From Paenibacillus sp. P25 (GTDB lineage: Bacteria > Bacillota > Bacilli > Paenibacillales > NBRC-103111), in NCBI GenBank assembly GCA_024704175.1, contig CP085629.1, positions 8,419,019-8,483,018 of the forward strand: a stretch of DNA of 64,000 bases, in the 5' to 3' direction. The position numbers and the translations under genes are program-made. Below are positions 20,004 through 28,851 of this stretch, piece after piece. The first letter of the stretch is position 1, and every line of letters starts with the position of its first letter. Below the pieces are notes generated by a model, which was not told the origin of the DNA, ran no database searches, and saw only the letters and a program-made list of their open reading frames with translations.

Positions 20004-20058
20004 TTGACAATGAACGCAAACGCGTTTATTATTGGAGTCATAACAAACGCAACTGCGT
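20004..20058 (+). promoter_or_regulatory. Early (Cro-side) promoter with two repressor operators
   Basis: TTGACA (20004-20009), an exact 17-base spacer and TATTAT (20027-20032) form a near-consensus promoter. The palindrome ACGC-AAAC-GCGT (20014-20025) lies in the spacer and ACGCA-AC-TGCGT (20047-20058) just downstream. Related half sites (GCGTTC at 19981, GAACGC near 19908) lie toward the repressor gene. Repressor binding would block RNA polymerase. Confidence 0.75.
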
Positions 20059-20081
20059 TCATAATGTTGAAGGAGGGGAGG

Positions 20082-20306
20082 GTGAATATATTGCAATACA
20101 GAAATCTACGGGCAGAGATGGCGCGAAACGGTGTAACAATAACCCAGATTGCCAAGCTACTTGGTGTTCGGTTTGCTACAGTAAGCGACAAGCTTAATGG
20201 TCGTTCCCGTTTTTTCTGTGACGAAGCGATCCTTATAAAACGTCATTTTTTTCAGGATTGTTTGCTTGAATATTTATTCGATGACGACCGACAAAGCACC
20301 GCCTGA
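20082..20306 (+). CDS. Cro-like XRE regulator
   Basis: Small DNA-binding protein with helix-turn-helix ITQIAKLLGVRFATVSDKLN, first gene of the early operon and divergent from the repressor. AGGAGG at 20071-20076 supports GTG 20082; TTG 20091 is also possible. No ATG is suitably placed. Probably antagonises the repressor. Confidence 0.75.
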   Translation: MNILQYRNLRAEMARNGVTITQIAKLLGVRFATVSDKLNGRSRFFCDEAILIKRHFFQDCLLEYLFDDDRQSTA

Positions 20307-20351
20307 CCGTGGTCAGGCGGAATCCTTTGGAAATGGAGGATACAAAGCGAT

Positions 20352-20552
20352 ATGCAAAAAATTGACCTGCTTCCAGACATTTTGACGGTTAAACAGATTG
20401 CCGAACTCATGGGGTGGCATCCCAATACCGTGTATCTGCGCTGCACGAGTGGCGAGCTTCCGAGCTTCAAGAGCGGAAATAGCCGGCGAATTCGGAAAGA
20501 AGCGTATCTCGAATGGATCGCGAAGCTGGAACTGGAGAGCAGTGCGGTATAA
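20352..20552 (+). CDS. Excisionase-type helix-turn-helix protein
   Basis: A 66-residue MerR/excisionase-like DNA-binding protein: LTVKQIAELMGWHPNTVYL, then GELPSFKSGNSRRIRKEAYLEWI, the standard HTH_17 pattern. AATGGAGGA precedes ATG 20352. It could be the excisionase, or a second early regulator. Confidence 0.75.
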   Translation: MQKIDLLPDILTVKQIAELMGWHPNTVYLRCTSGELPSFKSGNSRRIRKEAYLEWIAKLELESSAV

Positions 20553-20580
20553 GCACTTCTTGGAAGGGGGTGAAAATCGC

Positions 20581-20793
20581 ATGGATAAAAAGCTCGAAGC
20601 ACCAATGACCGGCGCAAATGAAAAGCGGCTCGCCTCGCAGGAAGTCCTGAACGCCCTGGAGCTGCTCCGGCGAGCACAAAGACGGCTCAGCCGCTGCAGG
20701 TGCAGCCAGGCTCCGCGTCTGGGTCGCGCGATCCTCGAGATCGAGGAGATCTTGGATATCGTCAGCGATCCCGAATGCGAGGGGTTGGATTGA
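20581..20793 (+). CDS. Small phage protein of unknown function
   Basis: A 70-residue helical, charged protein (SQEVLNALELLRRAQRRLSR, then RAILEIEEILDIV). AAGGGGGTG lies 7 bases before ATG 20581. Part of the early operon; family not recognised. Confidence 0.5.
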   Translation: MDKKLEAPMTGANEKRLASQEVLNALELLRRAQRRLSRCRCSQAPRLGRAILEIEEILDIVSDPECEGLD

Positions 20794-20830
20794 TATGGTG
20801 TCCATACCAGGTGAAGGAGGTGAAAATCGC

Positions 20831-21015
20831 ATGGATGAACAGCGGATCCGTGAGGTCGTTCGGGAGGAGTTGGTGCGGTCTTAGAAGCGGCCGGCTCGGC
20901 CGCTCTGGTCAGTGATCACTTGGACACGACAACCAAATTTATTAAAAAAACATTTTCACTGGATGGGGAGTACGCTCCTGTCGGCGATAAGCCACAATTG
21001 CTGAAATCTACTTGA
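20831..21015 (+). CDS. Small phage protein (one frameshift as sequenced)
   Basis: AAGGAGGTG precedes ATG 20831. The frame reads MDEQRIREVVREELV, then hits a stop; adding one G at about 20,871 continues AVLEAAGSAALVSDHLDTTT to a stop at 21013, giving 61 residues. The end overlaps the convergent minus-strand gene by 8 bases. Function unknown. Confidence 0.5.
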
Positions 21016-21268
21016 TACGACGAAGTTTCGTCGTGATATCGTCTGGATCAATACCATTCTGCATTGCCAGAGATATGGCAATAGCATACTTCAGCGTTTG
21101 GCCAGCAGTTGCATTGATCACTTCTATCGTTGCCTGGTCGGCGTCATAGCCTTCTAAAATCAATTGGTTGTAGAAGCGTATGGCACGTTCTCTTGATTCA
21201 ACGCGGAAGTCATTGACAATCCCTTCATCGAGATTTTCAAGCAAAAATAATATTTCTTCTTTTTTCAA
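21008..21268 (-). CDS. Hypothetical phage protein on the minus strand
   Basis: An 86-residue helical protein (KKEEILFLLENLDEGIVNDF, GYDADQATIEVINATAGQT). TTG 21268 is preceded by GAGGTG; the frame is open to ATG 21352 but that extension has no ribosome site. It is the only minus-strand gene within this early block. Not recognised. Confidence 0.5.
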   Translation of the reverse strand: MKKEEILFLLENLDEGIVNDFRVESRERAIRFYNQLILEGYDADQATIEVINATAGQTLKYAIAISLAMQNGIDPDDITTKLRRIK

Positions 21269-21386
21269 GAACAGCACCTCATTTCTCGAATTTGGTAAGT
21301 CTGGACAACTTCCAATATTCGACAGGAAGGTAGAGAATCCTTCACCGAACATAGTTGAGAAGAATTTGAACAGGGAGAGGATCGGA

Positions 21387-21632
21387 TTGAAAGCTCAACA
21401 AAATAGAATCAATGATCAGTTGAATGATGATATCAACGAACTACTGACTGAATCGTGCAAACGCCAATTGATTGAAGATGGTTTGATGGTGCTTACGGAT
21501 AGCGGGTATAGCCTTACTGCCCGAGGCATGAAGTCAGTACAAAAGGAGTTCCGGCGTTACGAAATGCGACCTGCAATGGCAATGATGATGGAAATTTATA
21601 TACTCAACAGGCATGAAGTGCCGGTTTGGTAA
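21387..21632 (+). CDS. Hypothetical phage protein
   Basis: 81 residues from TTG 21387, with GGGAGAGG 6 bases upstream. The C-terminal part (LIEDGLMVLTDSGYSLTARG) resembles a small winged-helix 'wing' but is too short to be sure. Not recognised. Confidence 0.5.
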   Translation: MKAQQNRINDQLNDDINELLTESCKRQLIEDGLMVLTDSGYSLTARGMKSVQKEFRRYEMRPAMAMMMEIYILNRHEVPVW

Positions 21633-21643
21633 GGGGCTGCAGC

Positions 21644-21778
21644 GTGTCGGACGATGTTCTGGATCGATTGGGTGAATATTTTGTCTATCACAAAATATTG
21701 GAGCGGTACGGGATCACGTTTGAAGTTTTTGTGGAGAAAGTGAGGCGCGGCGTTTGGGAAGCCTATCTCGCGGCGTAG
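21644..21778 (+). CDS. Small phage protein, 44 residues
   Basis: GTG 21644 to TAG 21776-21778: MSDDVLDRLGEYFVYHKILE and RYGITFEVFVEKVRRGVWE. The composition is protein-like, and short proteins with this YHKILERYGITF pattern recur in Firmicute phage early regions as I recall. It overlaps the next ORF by 25 bases. Confidence 0.5.
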   Translation: MSDDVLDRLGEYFVYHKILERYGITFEVFVEKVRRGVWEAYLAA

Positions 21779-21984
21779 GGAAGTACGATTTTCGGGCGGC
21801 ACGGCGGCGGATCGCGGAGTTGACCAGCTGGTATCGGAGAGCTAAACACTCCGGCGATGAAGGAGCTCAGTGGGTGCTGATGGCCCTTATCGAGGAGCTC
21901 GAGCAGGAAATCTCGGAGGCGCATGCTTCAAGGAACGGAAAAAGGGTATGCAACTTTCAGGGTGAAACAGCCACCAATCAATAG
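21754..21984 (+). CDS. Small helical phage protein
   Basis: 76 residues from TTG 21754 (GTGAGG 8 bases upstream). The core RAARRRIAELTSWYRRAKHS and IEELEQEISEAHASRNGKR suggests helices. A frameshift joining it to the preceding small ORF cannot be excluded. Function unknown. Confidence 0.45.
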   Translation: MGSLSRGVGKYDFRAARRRIAELTSWYRRAKHSGDEGAQWVLMALIEELEQEISEAHASRNGKRVCNFQGETATNQ

Positions 21985-22036
21985 ATCAGCAATGCAAAAC
22001 TTTCTTGAACATTCAAGGTGAAAGAGGAGCGATTAA

Positions 22037-22486
22037 ATGAGCATTAATGAAGGGATGTTTTCATCCGCAACAGACTTATGGGCAACACCGCAGGACTTCT
22101 TCGATAAACTTCATGCCGAGTTCAATTTCAACACAGATGTATGTGCCTTACCCGAAAATGCGAAATGTGAGAATTATTACTCACCTGATACGGACGGGCT
22201 TCAACAAGACTGGAGAGGCGTGTGCTGGATGAATCCTCCTTATGGTAGGCAGATAGGCAAGTGGGTTCAGAAAGCTTACGAAGCGTCCCTGAACGGAGCG
22301 ACTGTAGTTTGTTTGCTTCCAGCAAGGACGGACACAAAATGGTGGCACGACTACTGCATGAAAGGCGAAATCAGACTCGTAAGAGGTCGCTTAAAATTTG
22401 GTGACGCAAAAGATAGTGCTCCATTTCCGAGTGCAGTAGTCATTTTTGGAGGAACAGCAAAGACAAACACTTTGATTGCGATGTAG
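22037..22486 (+). CDS. Phage DNA N6-adenine methyltransferase (Dam-type)
   Basis: Methylates adenine in DNA, probably protecting phage DNA from host restriction. A 149-residue member of the phage Dam family: DLWATPQDFFDKLHAEFNF at the N-terminus, catalytic NPPYG in CWMNPPYGRQIGKWV, and VVCLLPARTDTKWWH. Short length is normal for this family. AAAGAGGAG precedes ATG 22037. Confidence 0.85.
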   Translation: MSINEGMFSSATDLWATPQDFFDKLHAEFNFNTDVCALPENAKCENYYSPDTDGLQQDWRGVCWMNPPYGRQIGKWVQKAYEASLNGATVVCLLPARTDTKWWHDYCMKGEIRLVRGRLKFGDAKDSAPFPSAVVIFGGTAKTNTLIAM

Positions 22487-22559
22487 TTCGTAACCTTGAA
22501 AGTTCACCAGTAGCCTTGTTCCCCACACGAAATGAAATTTTGAAGGAGGGTGATTTTTA

Positions 22560-22712
22560 GTGGCTAACCCCACTATTTTCACCTCGAAAGTTCAATACCC
22601 CGGAAAAATGACCGTCCTGGCCGACGGTCACTTGGTAATACACTATCAAAATTTGATTACTCCTATGATACCGCAATGGGCGGGGGAGAACAAGGGAGAA
22701 GAGAAAATATGA
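22560..22712 (+). CDS. Small phage protein, 50 residues
   Basis: GTG 22560 follows GAAGGAGGGTG by 7 bases. The product begins MANPTIFTSKVQYPGKMTVL and continues ADGHLVIHYQNLITPMIPQW, a likely beta-rich peptide. Its TGA overlaps the AbrB-like ATG (ATGA), which supports it being translated. Confidence 0.55.
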   Translation: MANPTIFTSKVQYPGKMTVLADGHLVIHYQNLITPMIPQWAGENKGEEKI

Positions 22713-22966
22713 AAGCAACTGGTATTGTACGGCGCATTGATGATCTTGGACGGGTTGTTATCCCCATGGAACTCCGTAAAACGATGGATATCAGTGAGAA
22801 GGACCCTCTAGAGATTTTTATTCAGGAAGACAATCAGATTGTTCTGAGGAAATACGCGCCTGGTTGCCTCTTTACCGGCGGCGCTGATGACTTGATCGAG
22901 TATGAAGGCAAGTTGATTAGCAGGGCATCTGCGGAAGGGATCGCTCGGGCCGCCGGATTAATTTAA
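22709..22966 (+). CDS. AbrB-like transition-state regulator
   Basis: An 85-residue swapped-hairpin DNA-binding protein: MKATGIVRRIDDLGRVVIPM and ELRKTMDI, the AbrB/SpoVT N-terminus, then a short C-terminal region. ATG 22709 follows GGGAGAAGAG. The phage copy may adjust host or phage gene expression. The hammerhead-like motif begins on the very next base after its stop codon. Confidence 0.85.
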   Translation: MKATGIVRRIDDLGRVVIPMELRKTMDISEKDPLEIFIQEDNQIVLRKYAPGCLFTGGADDLIEYEGKLISRASAEGIARAAGLI

Positions 22967-23047
22967 CCGCCTGATGAGTGCTTCGGCACCTTGGGCCTGC
23001 TGCGGAGCAGGCCGAAACCTACCGGTCGCATGCCGGGACGGTCGCGG
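22967..23047 (+). ncRNA. Hammerhead-ribozyme-like motif
   Basis: All core pieces occur in order: stem I strand CCGC (22967-22970), CTGATGA (22971-22977), GAAA (23014-23017), stem III ACC..CCGG with CCGG..GGT (23017-23042), cleavage triplet GTC (23041-23043) and stem I partner GCGG (23044-23047). Cleavage would fall between 23043 and 23044. The departure from the standard form is helix II: GTGC-TTCG-GCAC (22978-22989) is followed by CTTG and a second perfect hairpin GGCCTGCT/AGCAGGCC before GAAA. It may be a variant hammerhead or an inactive relic. Confidence 0.55.
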
Positions 23048-23400
23048 ATATCCGCAACGAGCCGGCTTTAACATAGATTAAAACAATCGTCGGCCTCATC
23101 GTTGGCCGCTCAAACCGGGTTTTCTCCCCTTGGCCCGGCGACCTTGAGCGGCGACCGATGCGGCTGACGCATCAGAGTGGTGGCGGAATAGGGGAACGCA
23201 GCGCCTTCAAGACGAGGCGAAATACGGGTGAGAATCCCGGGCGCTTATAAGAGTTTGGATGGCATGACCATTCAGAAAAATGAACCCACCCGGCTTTGCG
23301 GTGAAGTCCGTCCGAAACTTGGCGACTTTAAACTATGATGCAAACCGTAGCAAGGTGCAAATCCTTGCCCACTCTTCAAATCGTGGGAGTTTCGCGTTTC
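23044..23400 (+). ncRNA. Highly structured non-coding RNA candidate
   Basis: The long gene-free stretch 22967-23631 is rich in nested stems: GCGGATATCCGC palindrome (23044-23055), a 9-bp stem GCCGCTCAA/TTGAGCGGC (about 23112-23156) enclosing CCGGG/CCCGG, and GATGCG/CGCATC (23158-23173). A tRNA-like fold follows. No frame has both a ribosome site and protein-like composition. Large ornate RNAs such as GOLLD and ROOL occur in phages, but I cannot assign this to a class. Confidence 0.5.
23174..23377 (+). ncRNA. tRNA-like fold with a long insertion
   Basis: A 7-bp acceptor-like stem AGAGTGG (23174-23180) pairs with CCACTCT (23369-23375). After TG comes a D-arm-like GCG-loop-CGC (23183-23199, loop containing GGGG); the sequence GTGGCGGAAT resembles tRNA-Leu/Ser 5' ends. 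A T-arm CAAGG-TGCAAAT-CCTTG (23351-23367) directly precedes the acceptor 3' strand. A second T-arm-like hairpin CGGG-TGAGAAT-CCCG lies inside the roughly 150-base insertion. No CCA is encoded and the anticodon arm is not canonical, so it is not a normal tRNA. Confidence 0.45.
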
Positions 23401-23550
23401 CGGTGCTGTTTTCTCCCCACAAAAAGCCTGAACCGGCTCGCGCCGCGGCTGCGCGAAGGAATAAATACAGTCGTACCCGCGCCAATACATAGGAAAGGGG
23501 ATACGTATCATGTAAACCGATCAATATGCAGTATCTGGTATGCACGAAAA

Positions 23551-23617
23551 AGCCCGCCTACCAGCGGGCTCTCAAAAAACTACGGATGCCCCCATGATAA
23601 CACGAAATCATGGGGGC
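23551..23617. other. Two strong hairpins before the 23632 gene
   Basis: AGCCCGC/GCGGGCT (23551-23570) is followed on the minus strand by TTTTT, so it looks like a minus-strand terminator. GCCCCCATGAT/ATCATGGGGGC (23588-23617) is an 11-bp perfect stem ending just before the ribosome site AAGGAGG. The second may set an mRNA 5' end or control translation. Confidence 0.6.
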
Positions 23618-23631
23618 GACAAGGAGGACTT

Positions 23632-23961
23632 ATGGACAAACAATCGATCATCAACAGACTGCTGGCGTCGCCGGCGGAAATCGCGGCCGCTGAGGAGGCC
23701 ACTCTGCAGGCTAATATGAAGCTCGTGACTGCCAAGGAAATGCTACAGCAAAAAGAGGACTCTTTACTGCTTGGTAATGCAATTGACGGTAAAAATGCCG
23801 AGATCAGGGCCGCCCAGCTTCGGCAGTATACGGAGCATGAACGCGAGAGTCTGGCCGACGCTGAACTTAATCTGAAGAATGCCGTAGCGCGCCTGGGGCG
23901 GGCAAGGGATGAGTTCCGCGCCCTGCAGGCAATTGTTGAGCTGATAAAGGGGGCGGCGTAG
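23632..23961 (+). CDS. Coiled-coil phage protein
   Basis: 109 residues from ATG 23632 (AAGGAGGAC upstream). Heptad-like charged helices fill most of the length (ASPAEIAAAEEATLQANMKL, HERESLADAELNLKNAVARL). First gene of a block leading to the SbcD/SbcC-like pair. Function unknown; a recombination or replication accessory role is inferred from context. Confidence 0.6.
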   Translation: MDKQSIINRLLASPAEIAAAEEATLQANMKLVTAKEMLQQKEDSLLLGNAIDGKNAEIRAAQLRQYTEHERESLADAELNLKNAVARLGRARDEFRALQAIVELIKGAA

Positions 23962-23962
23962 A

Positions 23963-24939
23963 TTGAGTGAACGTGAACTTCAAGTCTTACCCCCATCCTC
24001 CGGTGGAAACACCGGGGAGGCGCGATCGTCGACCTTGAATTCGGAAGTGTTGCTGATTTCAAGCGGAGGCTCGCCGACATGAAACAGAAGTACGATTTTT
24101 TACAAGAATTTTTCAAAACAATTATGGTCAAGGACGAAGATTTCGGCGTCGTGCCGGGCACGCAAAAGCCCACTCTTTATAAACCTGGAGCGGAGAAATT
24201 ATGCGAGCTGTACGGATTTGCCGCACATGTAAAAAGTAAAGAAGAAGAACGCGATTTCGAGACTGGATACTATCGCGTTTGTTATACGCTCCAGTTGGTA
24301 CACCGTTCCTCGGGCATTGTGGTCGGCGAAGGCGTTGGAGAGTGCAGCACCTTTGAATCAAAATACCGATGGCGTTGGGTCAGCGAAAACAAAGTACCCC
24401 ATCATCTGAACAAGGAAGACTTGCTGTATGAGGAAAAAGAGGGGCAGTACGGACCTTATAGACAGTATCGTATTCCGAACGAAGATTTATTCTCACAATG
24501 GAACACAGTACTGAAAATGGCATATAAGCGGGCATTTGTAGGGCTGACGCTGCAATGTACGCGTTCCAGCGGTATTTTTACCCAAGAGGAGAGCGAAATG
24601 GACGAATACGCCGACGTTCCGCAGGAAGATCGAAAGAGTGGCGGAAAGGGGCGAACCGCCAATGCTTCAAGCGGTCGAGCACAAGGCAAACAATCATCCA
24701 GCAGTCAGCAAAACGGTACTTCAGGCGGCGCGGCTACCCAAAAGAATAAAGTCCTCGCGATCATGAAACGCCTTAGTTTGGATTGGAACGGACTTGCAGC
24801 AGAGGCGAGCATTGCCTTGGGCCGCGATATCAAGCGAGTGGTGCAAGAAATCCAAACAGAGGACGAATGGGCACAGGTAGCTATGCATCTTGAATCTCTC
24901 GAAAAAGGCAGCGACATCGATATTCCGGAGGATTTATAA
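23963..24939 (+). CDS. Phage recombination-module protein (one frameshift as sequenced)
   Basis: About 325 residues if one G is added to the GGGG at about 24,016; this joins the TTG 23963 start (MSERELQVLPPSS) to IVDLEFGSVADFKRRLADMK. The conserved-looking middle has KPTLYKPGAEKLCELYG, GEGVGECSTFESKYRW and WNTVLKMAYKRAFVGL. A serine/glycine linker is followed by an acidic helical tail ending IDIPEDL, reminiscent of single-strand-binding partners. I recognise it as a common phage protein beside SbcCD-like genes but do not know its activity. As sequenced, the single-frame ORF starts at ATG 24079. Confidence 0.6.
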
Positions 24940-24940
24940 G

Positions 24941-26122
24941 ATGAAATTTGCACATGTAGCGGACGCACATTGGGGCTTCGGGTATCCGGGCCCCAACCCC
25001 GCATCACGGTTCGAGGATATCACTCGGACGATGGATTGGGTGGCTGATCGGATTATTGCCGAAGGATGCGAGTTGGTGTTGTTTGCTGGCGATGCTTTTA
25101 AGGACGCGCGTGTGTATATCGATAGGGCGACGGCAGAGATCAGGGCTTTCGTTTCTTGGCTCCGTCGGCTATCCGATGCCGGAATTGAGGTCGTTGTCAT
25201 CAGCGGTACACCGTCGCACGATGCAATCAGCGCCTACCATCTGATTCGTGAGATGCAAATACCACGAGTCAGGGTATTTACAGAATCCGGGACGATGATG
25301 TGGAAAGGAATCCATATTTCTTGCTTACCGGGCATGAACCGTTCCAGATTCGCAACGATGGACGAATTTGTTGGCCTTCCACCACATGAGTTCCATCAGA
25401 AGATGACCGAATGGATTTATCAAGAATGTGTTGATCTTCGTGCAAGCGCCATGTACGGCGAAGATACTGATGCAGCTATCTTGGTGTCGCATCTCACCTT
25501 TGATCTGGCCGATACCGGCTTCGAAGATGCGGTTGCTGCAAAACGAGCCAATCCTGACGGACGAGGCGGCGCAAATGTTTGACCTGGTGTGTCTCGGGCA
25601 TATCCATCGCCCGCGACGCGCTGGGGAGAATGTATTTTATTGTGGAGCGCCAGAGCGGCATAACTTTGGGGATGAGCGAGTAACGCCGGGGTTTTGGATT
25701 CATGAAGTGAAAAATGGCCTTGAACTGATCTTCGAATCGACATTCATCGAAACGCCAGCCCGTCGTTTCAAGACCATCGACTGGTGCGACATGGACATTG
25801 CGGCGTGGCTGGACGGCCAAGTGGACGACTTCGCTCACGTTCGAGACGCCATCGTCCGGGTCCGGTACTCCTGCAGCGAGGAACTGCAAAAGCGCTTCGA
25901 TCAACGATCGCTTGAGCGGGCGCTATACGACGCCGGCGCGTTCTTCGTCGCGGAGATCCAGGCAGAGGTCGAGCGATCAGAGCGGATCAGGGACGCCGAG
26001 GTCACCGAGAGCCTGAGCCCGCTGACGGCGCTGGCCGCATGGGGAATAATCAGGGCTACGAGCCGGTGGAGATCGGGGAACTGCAGGCGATGACTACGGA
26101 ACTAATGGAGGGAACCATATGA
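24941..26122 (+). CDS. SbcD/Mre11-like nuclease (frameshifts as sequenced)
   Basis: Calcineurin-fold DNA nuclease partner of the SbcC-like ATPase downstream. Metal-binding motifs are FAHVADAHWG, LVLFAGDAFKD, ISGTPSHD (usually GNHD; the central Asn is missing in this copy), LVSHLTFD and CLGHIHRPR. The frame breaks near 25,525 and at about 26,042; adding G to GGGG at the second gives AWGNNQGYEPVEIGELQA and a stop overlapping the next ATG (ATGA). GGAGG precedes ATG 24941. Probably processes DNA ends during phage replication or recombination. Confidence 0.75.
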
Positions 26123-26304
26123 GCGAGACAGCGCGCTGCGCATACTGCCGAGCCGAGAGGCTGGTAACGGAACTGAAGCCGGGGACGATTATCTTCCAAG
26201 ATTACAATTGGACGACCCGGAAGAAGTTTGTAAACCGTAAGACCAATCTATATTGCGCCGATAAGCCGTGTCATACGCACGACCAGATGGCGCACGAAGG
26301 GTAG
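26119..26304 (+). CDS. Small zinc-ribbon-like protein
   Basis: 61 residues with CAYC near the N-terminus and CADKPC near the C-terminus, a possible zinc site. It overlaps the SbcD-like stop (ATGA) and precedes the SbcC-like gene, so it is translated with this pair. Function unknown. Confidence 0.55.
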   Translation: MSETARCAYCRAERLVTELKPGTIIFQDYNWTTRKKFVNRKTNLYCADKPCHTHDQMAHEG

Positions 26305-26317
26305 GTGCCACCCACGA

Positions 26318-28851
26318 ATGATTCCCCTTCGAATTATCATCCAAAATTTCCGTGCTATCGAACACGCCGACATCGATTTGTCGGCGGTTACGCTGGCGGC
26401 GATCGCCGGCCGGAACGGAGCAGGCAAGTCGTCGGCCTTCACTCTGGCGCCGCGGTTTGCACTTTTTGGCGATGTGGTAGCCGGCGTGAGCCTGGACGAT
26501 CTCGTCCGCCGCGGCACTACGGAAATGGCCGTGACCTTCGAGTTTGAGCACCAAGGCAACGTGTACCGGGTCATCCGGACGCGCAGCACGAAGGGCAAAG
26601 GCAAATCTACCCTTGAACTGCAGCAGAAAGTCAACGGAACATGGGAAAGCCGGTCGGCGGAGAAGATCGCGGATACCGAGGCCGTAATTCGGAACCTTCT
26701 CAATCTGGACGACGAGACGTTTACCGCCTCGAGCATGATCCTTCAGGGTCAGGCCAACGCCTTCACCGGCGCGACGGCGGGCAAGCGCAAGGAGATCCTG
26801 TCACAAATCCTCGGCCTAAATGTATACGAGCGGCTGCAAGAGCGCGCCCGGCGGCGGGCTAACCTGCTGAACATCGAGATCGAGAAGGCCAAGGACAAGC
26901 CGCTGACGCTGGACGAGCGTCTGGCCGGCCGACCGGCGAAGGAAGCGGAGCCGCGGGCGCTGGAGGGGCAGCACAGCGAAGTGATGTCGGCGGTCGCGGA
27001 AGACGAGCGAGCGGCCCGAGAAACTGAATCGCAGCTCGCCGTGCTCGAGGTCAAGCGATCCCGCATCCAGCAGATCGACCGTGAGCATGCCGCAATCGGG
27101 GATGAGATCGAAGCGTTGCGCACGGAGCGAGCCGGTCATGCTGCCCGCCTCGAGCGAGCGGAGAAGATTTTAGAGAACGAGACGGTAATACTGGCCAAGG
27201 CGGCCGAATTGGAACAGGCGCGCGTGCAGCTTGCGGCGCTGGAGGCGCGGCGGCCGGAAGCGGAGCGGATCCAGCGGGAACTGACCGCCACCCAGGCGGA
27301 CCTGAATCAGTTGGAAGAAGACATGATCAGATTGGGCGAGCGCATGCTGTCACTGAAGCGGCAACTTGCCGGTCGGGAGACGCTTCGGGAGCAGGCTGAC
27401 GAGTACGAGACGGAGACGGAGCGGCTCCGGGCATTCGAGAGCAAGGCTGACCAGTGGAACCTCTTGGCGGCCGAATTAAGAACCGTCGAGACGCGCTGGA
27501 TCGGGAAGAATCCCGTCTGGCGCTTGAGGAGCGGCGTCTTACCGACAAGATCGCCGCGCTTGAGCAGCAGGAGGCACACATTCACGATAGTGGTCGCTTG
27601 CCGACATGCAAGTTCCAGCAAGCGGCCGCGGCGGCCGTCGCGGAGCTTCCGGACCTGCGGCGCCGCCTGGCTGAGCTGGACCGGTCGGAGTTCGACCGTC
27701 TCTCCGCGGACATCGCAGTGAAGCAGGCGGAGCAGCAGGCGCTGGAGTACGATTTCGTCGCGCACCGTGCCTGCAAAGCCAGGGTGGAGGAGCTGCGGGG
27801 GGCAGCAACGGCGTTCGCTCAACTCGCCGGGAAAGACGAGCCGCTGCAGCAGTTGAAGCAGCAAGCACCTTGAGCAGCAAGCACGCAAGGCAGACCTGGG
27901 AGGCGCGGCGGGATGATCTGCAGCAACAACTGGCTGACCTTGAGACCATGCTGGCGCCGCGCGGAATTGACGGCGCGGGCTACCGAACTGCAGCGTTATG
28001 CTCGATTCAAGGACGAGATCGGTGCGGCCCGGGAGGCCACCGCCAACGCGAAGGAGCGCATTGCTGCCATTGACCGGGAGATCGCTTCGAAGCAAGCTCG
28101 CAAGGAGGAATTGGAGCAGGAGAAAAACGGTTTGGCGCTTGACACGCTCGAATACGATGCATTGCAACTCGATCTTGTCCGTCTGCAAACCGTTTTAGAG
28201 CAGCGTCGCCGACAGCTTGAGTCACTGGCCGAGCAGATCGGTGGCATTAAGGCGGTGCTTGCGGCGCTCGAGGCAGATCAGCAGGAACGCGACCGGCTGG
28301 CCGCCGACATTGAGCCGAAGACGCTGCGGTGGACCCGGTACCAGACCTTGATCAAGGCATTCGGGCGCGACGGCATCCCCGCGCTGATCATCGAGAACGC
28401 TGTACCGCAGCTCGAGCGCATTGCAAACGAGATCCTCGGGCAGATGTCGAAGGGCAAGCATTACGTCCGATTCGAAACGCAACGAGAACTGAAAACGCGC
28501 GCCGGCTTGTCTGAAACACTTGATATCATGATCGGCGATTGGTCGTCGGAACGGCCGTATGAGACGTTCAGCGGTGGCGAACAACTCCGTATCGATTATG
28601 CCATTCGCTTCGCACTGGCCGAGCCGCTTGCTCAACGTGCCGGCAGCAAAGTCGAGTGGCTGACGATCGACGAGGGGCTCGGCGACCAGGACGCCGAACA
28701 CCGTGCGCTTGTACTCGAGGCGATCAAGTCAGTAGCCGGCCGATTCCGCCGCGTGCTGGTCATTACACATATCGAGGACGCACAGGCTGCATTCGACCAA
28801 GTGATTCGTTTTGACAATGCGGACGGCGGTGTCCAGGTGATGATTGCATGA
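26318..28851 (+). CDS. SbcC/Rad50-like SMC ATPase (about three frameshifts as sequenced)
   Basis: Partner ATPase of the SbcD-like nuclease. The N-terminus has Walker A IAGRNGAGKSS (about residue 29) and the Q-loop LQGQANAF; long coiled coils fill the centre; the C-terminus has signature TFSGGEQLRIDYAI, Walker B-like EWLTIDEGLGDQD and ITHIEDAQ. The frame breaks near 27,490, 27,865 and 27,975. At the coil turn I read GRLPTCKFQ, where a zinc hook would have C-x-x-C; the first Cys appears to be Leu. Repaired length is about 845 residues. Confidence 0.8.

Noticed and set aside
23174..23377. A normal tRNA gene
   Set aside because: The anticodon arm is not canonical, there is a long insertion and no CCA; reported as tRNA-like only.
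23335..23961. Longer N-terminus for the 23632 coiled-coil gene
   Set aside because: The extension passes through strong hairpins and has no ribosome site; ATG 23632 has AAGGAGG.
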